NCBI RefSeq assembly: GCF_001905465.1
Contig: NZ_LISX01000003.1
Location: forward strand, 532,565 to 596,564
DNA: 64,000 nt
Reading direction: 5' to 3'
DNA from: Kitasatospora sp. CB01950
GTDB taxonomy: Bacteria > Actinomycetota > Actinomycetes > Streptomycetales > Streptomycetaceae
Each line of letters opens with the position of its first letter. The first letter of the stretch is position 1. The notes below the pieces were generated by a model. That model did no database searches and was not told the DNA's origin. It worked only from the letters and a program-made list of their open reading frames with translations. The position numbers and the translations under genes were made by a program. Positions 60,908 through 64,000 of the stretch are shown here, piece after piece.

Positions 60908-61951
60908 TCAGGTCCGGAACAGCGCGACCTTCAGCGCCCCGCTGCCCGCGGAGTCGGCGAAGATGTCGTACGCCTCCGGCATCTCGTCCAGCCCGAAACG
61001 GTGCGTGACCAGCCCGTCCACGGACAGCTTGCCGGCCGCCAGCAGGCCCAGCAGCAGCGGCGTGGTGCCGGTGTCGACCAGGCCCGTGGTGACGGTGACG
61101 TTCCGGATCCACAGGTCTTCCAGGTGCAGCACGGCGGGGCTGCCGTGCACGCCGACGTTCGCGACCCGGCCGCCCGCGCGCACCAGGCGGGTGCACAGCT
61201 CGAAGGTGTCCGGGATGCCGACCGCCTCGATCGCCACGTCGACCCCCAGCCCGTCCGGGCTCAGCGCCCGCACCGCGTCCTCCGCGCCGTCGCCGGCCCG
61301 CACCGTTTCGTCCGCGCCCGCCGCCTTCGCCGCCGCCAGCCGGCTCTCCGCGAGGTCGACCACGACGATCCGGCGCGGCGTGTACAGCCGGGCCGTGGCC
61401 ACCGCCGCCAGCCCGACCGGGCCCGCGCCGACGATCACCACCGTGTCGCCGGGCCCCACCCGGCCGTTGCGGATTCCCACCTCGTACGCCGTCGGCAGGA
61501 TGTCGGCGAACATCAGCGCCGTCTCGTCGCTCACCGCGTCCGGCAGCCTGTGCAGCGAGTTGTCCGCGAACGGGGTCCGCACCAGCTCGGCCTGGGTGCC
61601 GTCGACCAGGTGGCCGAGGATCCAGCCGCCGCCGCCCAGGCACTGCCCGTACACGCCCGCCCGGCAGTAGGCGCAGCGCCCGCAGGCCGACACGCACGAC
61701 ACCAGCACCCGGTCGCCCACCGCGACGGTACGCACCGCGCTGCCCGCCTCGACGACCGTGCCGACCGCCTCGTGGCCCAGGATCCGGCCCTCGGCGACCT
61801 CCGGCACGTCGCCCTTGAGAATGTGCAGGTCCGTGCCGCAGATCGTCACGGCGTCCACCCGGACCACCGCGTCCTCCGGGTCCCGGACCGCCGGATCGGG
61901 GACGTCGCCCCAGGTGCGGCGGCCGGGTCCGTGGTAGGTCAACGCCTTCAT
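60908..61951 (-). CDS. Zinc-dependent alcohol dehydrogenase (class III-like/FDH type)
   Basis: A 347-residue medium-chain dehydrogenase. The catalytic-zinc residues lie in VTICGTDLHILKGD with GHEAVGTV, and the structural-zinc site is CGRCAYCRAGVYGQC. The nucleotide-binding motif GAGPVGLAAV is intact, unlike in the other dehydrogenase at 57088. The segment DILPTAYEVGI is typical of alcohol/sorbitol-type dehydrogenases. I chose the ATG at 61951 because it begins MKALTYHGPG, the family start, with a GAGGG-type site; the frame to 61981 adds 10 residues. It is divergent from the GH65 gene. Confidence 0.9.
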   Translation of the reverse strand: MKALTYHGPGRRTWGDVPDPAVRDPEDAVVRVDAVTICGTDLHILKGDVPEVAEGRILGHEAVGTVVEAGSAVRTVAVGDRVLVSCVSACGRCAYCRAGVYGQCLGGGGWILGHLVDGTQAELVRTPFADNSLHRLPDAVSDETALMFADILPTAYEVGIRNGRVGPGDTVVIVGAGPVGLAAVATARLYTPRRIVVVDLAESRLAAAKAAGADETVRAGDGAEDAVRALSPDGLGVDVAIEAVGIPDTFELCTRLVRAGGRVANVGVHGSPAVLHLEDLWIRNVTVTTGLVDTGTTPLLLGLLAAGKLSVDGLVTHRFGLDEMPEAYDIFADSAGSGALKVALFRT

Positions 61952-62085
61952 CGCCCTCACTCCCATCGCCGGTGCCCCCACCTACCAGCTTCACCGCACC
62001 GGCCGCCCCCGGCCACGGGGCTGCCCGCCACCCGATCGGTGGGCACACTGAGGAAGGGGCCCCGGCGCGCGAACGGAGGTGAGCC

Positions 62086-64000
62086 GTGGAACCCGACCCG
62101 ACCGGGACCGGCTGCCCGATGCCCGATCCGTGGACACTCCGCTACACCGGGTACGCGCCCGCAGAGGAAGGCCTGCGCGAAGCCCTGTGCGCCGTCGGCA
62201 ACGGCTACCTGGTCACCCGCGGCGCCGCGCCCGAAGCCGTCGCGGGCGGCGAGCACTACCCCGGCACCTACCTGGCGGGCTGCTACGACCGCGCCGACTC
62301 CGTCATCGGCGGACGGGTCTTCACCCACGAGGACCTGGTGAACTGCCCCAACTGGCTGCCCGTCACCTTCCGCCCCGCCGACGGCGAGTGGTTCGCCGGC
62401 CCGCCCGCCGAGCAGGAACTCGAACTCGACCTGCGCCGGGGCGTGTTGACCCGCCGGGCGGTCTGCGTCGACGCCGCCGGACGGCGCACCCGACTCGTCC
62501 AGCGCCGCCTCGCCAGCCAGGCCCGGCCGCACCTCGCCGCACTGGAGACCGAACTCACCGCCGAGAACTGGTCCGGCCGGCTCGACGTCCGCTCCGCCCT
62601 CGACGGCGCCGTCACCAACGCGGGCGTCCCCCGCTACGCCGGACTCGACAGCCACCACCTCACCACGCTGCGCCAAGAGGCTTGCCCCGAAGGTGAGTTG
62701 TGGCTGGAGGTGGCCACCGGCGCGGGCCGGCGCATCGCACTCGCCGCCCGACACCGGGTGCGGCCCGGCTGCGTCGCACTCCACGGCGAGGCCCGCCCCG
62801 GACAGGTCGCGCAGACGCTGGCTTTCGACGTCGCCCCCGGACTGCCCGTCACCGTCGACAAGGTCGTCGCCGTCCACACCTCGCACGACCCCGCCACCGG
62901 CGACCCGCTCGACGCCGCCCGCCGACTCGCCGCCGAAGCACCGGCCTTCGACCGGCTGCTGGCCGAACACGCCCGGCGCTGGGAGCAGTTGTGGCGACGC
63001 TGCCGGATCGACGCCGACTTCCCCGACCCCGGCCCGCTGCACCTCGACCTGTTCCACCTGCTGCAGTCCTGGTCCGAACACTCCGCCGACCTCGACGTCG
63101 GCGTCCCCGCCCGCGGCCTGCACGGCGAGGCCTACCGCGGCCACGTCTTCTGGGACGAACTGTTCGTCCTGCGCGTGCTCGACCTGCGATTCCCCGAACT
63201 CGCCCGCGCCGCCCTGCGCTACCGCCACCGCCGCCTCGACGCCGCCCGCCGCGCCGCCCGCGCCGAAGGCCGCCGTGGCGCCGCCTACCCGTGGCAGAGC
63301 GCCGCCGACGGCCGCGAACAGTCGCCCCAGGTACACCTCAACCCGCGCTCCGGCCACTGGCTGCCCGACCACACCCACCTGCAACGCCACATCGGCTCCG
63401 CCGTCGCCTACAACATCTGGGAGTACTACCGGGCCACCGGCGACCACGACTTCCTCGCCGAAGCCGGTGCCGAAACCCTGCTGGAGATCGCCCGCTACTG
63501 GGCCTCCGCCGCCACCCACGACCCCGCCCGCGGCCACTGGTCGATCCGCGGCGTCCTCGGACCGGACGAGTACCACGACGCCTACCCCTGGGCCGACGCC
63601 CCCGGACTCGACGACAACGCCTACACCAACGTCCTCGCCTCCTGGGTCCTCGCCCGCGCCCGCGACGCCCTGCACGCCCTCCCCGCCCGCCGACGCGACG
63701 AACTCACCGAACGGCTCGCCCTCGACACCGCGGAGACCGACCACTGGCAGGACATCGGCCACCACCTGCACGTGCCCTTCCACGACGGCGTGATCAGCCA
63801 GTTCGACGGCTACCGGCGGCTCGCCGAACTCGACTGGGACACCTACCGCCGGCGCTACCCCGACCTGCGCCGACTCGACCGAATCCTGGAAGCCGAGGGC
63901 GACACCGTCAACCGGTACCGGGCCTCCAAGCAGGCCGACGTCCTGATGCTCTGGTACCTGTTCCCCGCCCGCGAGGTCCACGAGCTGCTGCGCCGGCTCG
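62086..64000 (+). CDS. Glycoside hydrolase family 65 protein (3' end outside window)
   Basis: The first 638 codons of a GH65 enzyme; the frame is open to the window end. The N-terminal beta-sandwich begins around residue 15 (TLRYTGYAPAEEGLREALCAVGNGYLVTRGA) and is followed by a linker and the catalytic (alpha/alpha)6 barrel. Motifs: GEAYRGHVFWDELFVL, YPWQSAADGRE, the catalytic acid Glu495 in GPDEYHDAYP and LDDNAYTNV, and KQADVLMLWYLF near the end. GH65 members phosphorolyse or hydrolyse alpha-linked disaccharides such as trehalose, maltose or kojibiose. The GTG at 62086 has GGAGG 6 nt upstream. The natural substrate, and any fused phosphoglucomutase domain, cannot be judged from this part. 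Confidence 0.9.
   Translation, partial: MEPDPTGTGCPMPDPWTLRYTGYAPAEEGLREALCAVGNGYLVTRGAAPEAVAGGEHYPGTYLAGCYDRADSVIGGRVFTHEDLVNCPNWLPVTFRPADGEWFAGPPAEQELELDLRRGVLTRRAVCVDAAGRRTRLVQRRLASQARPHLAALETELTAENWSGRLDVRSALDGAVTNAGVPRYAGLDSHHLTTLRQEACPEGELWLEVATGAGRRIALAARHRVRPGCVALHGEARPGQVAQTLAFDVAPGLPVTVDKVVAVHTSHDPATGDPLDAARRLAAEAPAFDRLLAEHARRWEQLWRRCRIDADFPDPGPLHLDLFHLLQSWSEHSADLDVGVPARGLHGEAYRGHVFWDELFVLRVLDLRFPELARAALRYRHRRLDAARRAARAEGRRGAAYPWQSAADGREQSPQVHLNPRSGHWLPDHTHLQRHIGSAVAYNIWEYYRATGDHDFLAEAGAETLLEIARYWASAATHDPARGHWSIRGVLGPDEYHDAYPWADAPGLDDNAYTNVLASWVLARARDALHALPARRRDELTERLALDTAETDHWQDIGHHLHVPFHDGVISQFDGYRRLAELDWDTYRRRYPDLRRLDRILEAEGDTVNRYRASKQADVLMLWYLFPAREVHELLRRL

Noticed and set aside
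61957..63981. 674-codon open frame on the minus strand across the GH65 gene
   Set aside because: It is antisense to a GH65 gene with clear catalytic motifs; its composition (Val/Gly/Ala-rich, no motifs) is the usual shadow of GC-rich coding DNA.

Overview
This window is very GC-rich DNA with actinobacterial gene style: frequent GTG starts, ATGA/GTGA stop-start overlaps, twin-arginine and lipobox signals, and ECF, TetR, GntR and PaaX regulators. The gene content fits a Streptomycetaceae chromosome (Streptomyces, Kitasatospora or a relative); the sequence alone does not settle the genus. About 52 genes are supported. No rRNA, tRNA, CRISPR array, insertion sequence or integrase was seen.

Layout. 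0.1-5.5 kb: an ECF sigma factor, a small secreted protein, a copper-chaperone-like HMA protein, a three-gene FecB/FecCD/ATPase uptake operon (siderophore or cobalamin type) and a DUF2231-type membrane protein. 5.5-11.8 kb: a complete dipeptide/oligopeptide ABC importer transcribed leftward, facing a divergent TetR gene across a perfect palindrome. 11.8-15.4 kb: a GntR/HutC regulator divergent from a phosphatase and a GH3 glycosidase, again with a palindromic operator between them. 15.4-22.1 kb: a secreted carboxylesterase, a Tat-exported alpha/beta hydrolase, a two-gene ABC exporter and a divergent two-component system. 22.1-23.9 kb: a degenerate zone with repeated copies of the response-regulator tail and two broken genes. 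24.0-36.8 kb: a tightly coupled five-gene operon (DUF4132-like, a 1669-residue protein, a MoxR AAA+ ATPase, a DUF5682-VWA fusion and a SWIM zinc-finger protein) that resembles the uncharacterised E. coli yehI/L/M/P/Q set.

37-45 kb: an aromatic acyl-CoA catabolic operon (acyl-CoA ligase, salicylyl-CoA 5-hydroxylase-type flavoprotein fused to an old-yellow-enzyme domain, thioesterase, cupin, fumarylacetoacetase-family hydrolase) with a PaaX-type repressor downstream and a divergent RidA gene. 45-51.4 kb: a sedolisin protease, a GerMN-like lipoprotein and a large secreted repeat protein interrupted by an in-frame TAA. 51.4-54.2 kb: a compact cluster of a 60-residue peptide, two helical proteins and a cytoplasmic serine hydrolase, which could be an undescribed small-peptide system. 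54.4-64 kb: a YCII protein, an MFS exporter behind a 110-bp quasi-palindrome, two zinc alcohol dehydrogenases, an Rv1733c-like membrane protein, a beta-CASP metallo-beta-lactamase protein and a GH65 enzyme cut by the window end. This last group resembles hypoxia/dormancy-type actinobacterial gene sets.

The strongest candidates for new biology are the five-gene MoxR/VWA/SWIM operon with its DUF5682-VWA fusion, the response-regulator tail repeats and the small-peptide cluster. Three genes (near 23.0, 23.4 and 50.2 kb) carry single lesions that could be real decay or sequence errors.
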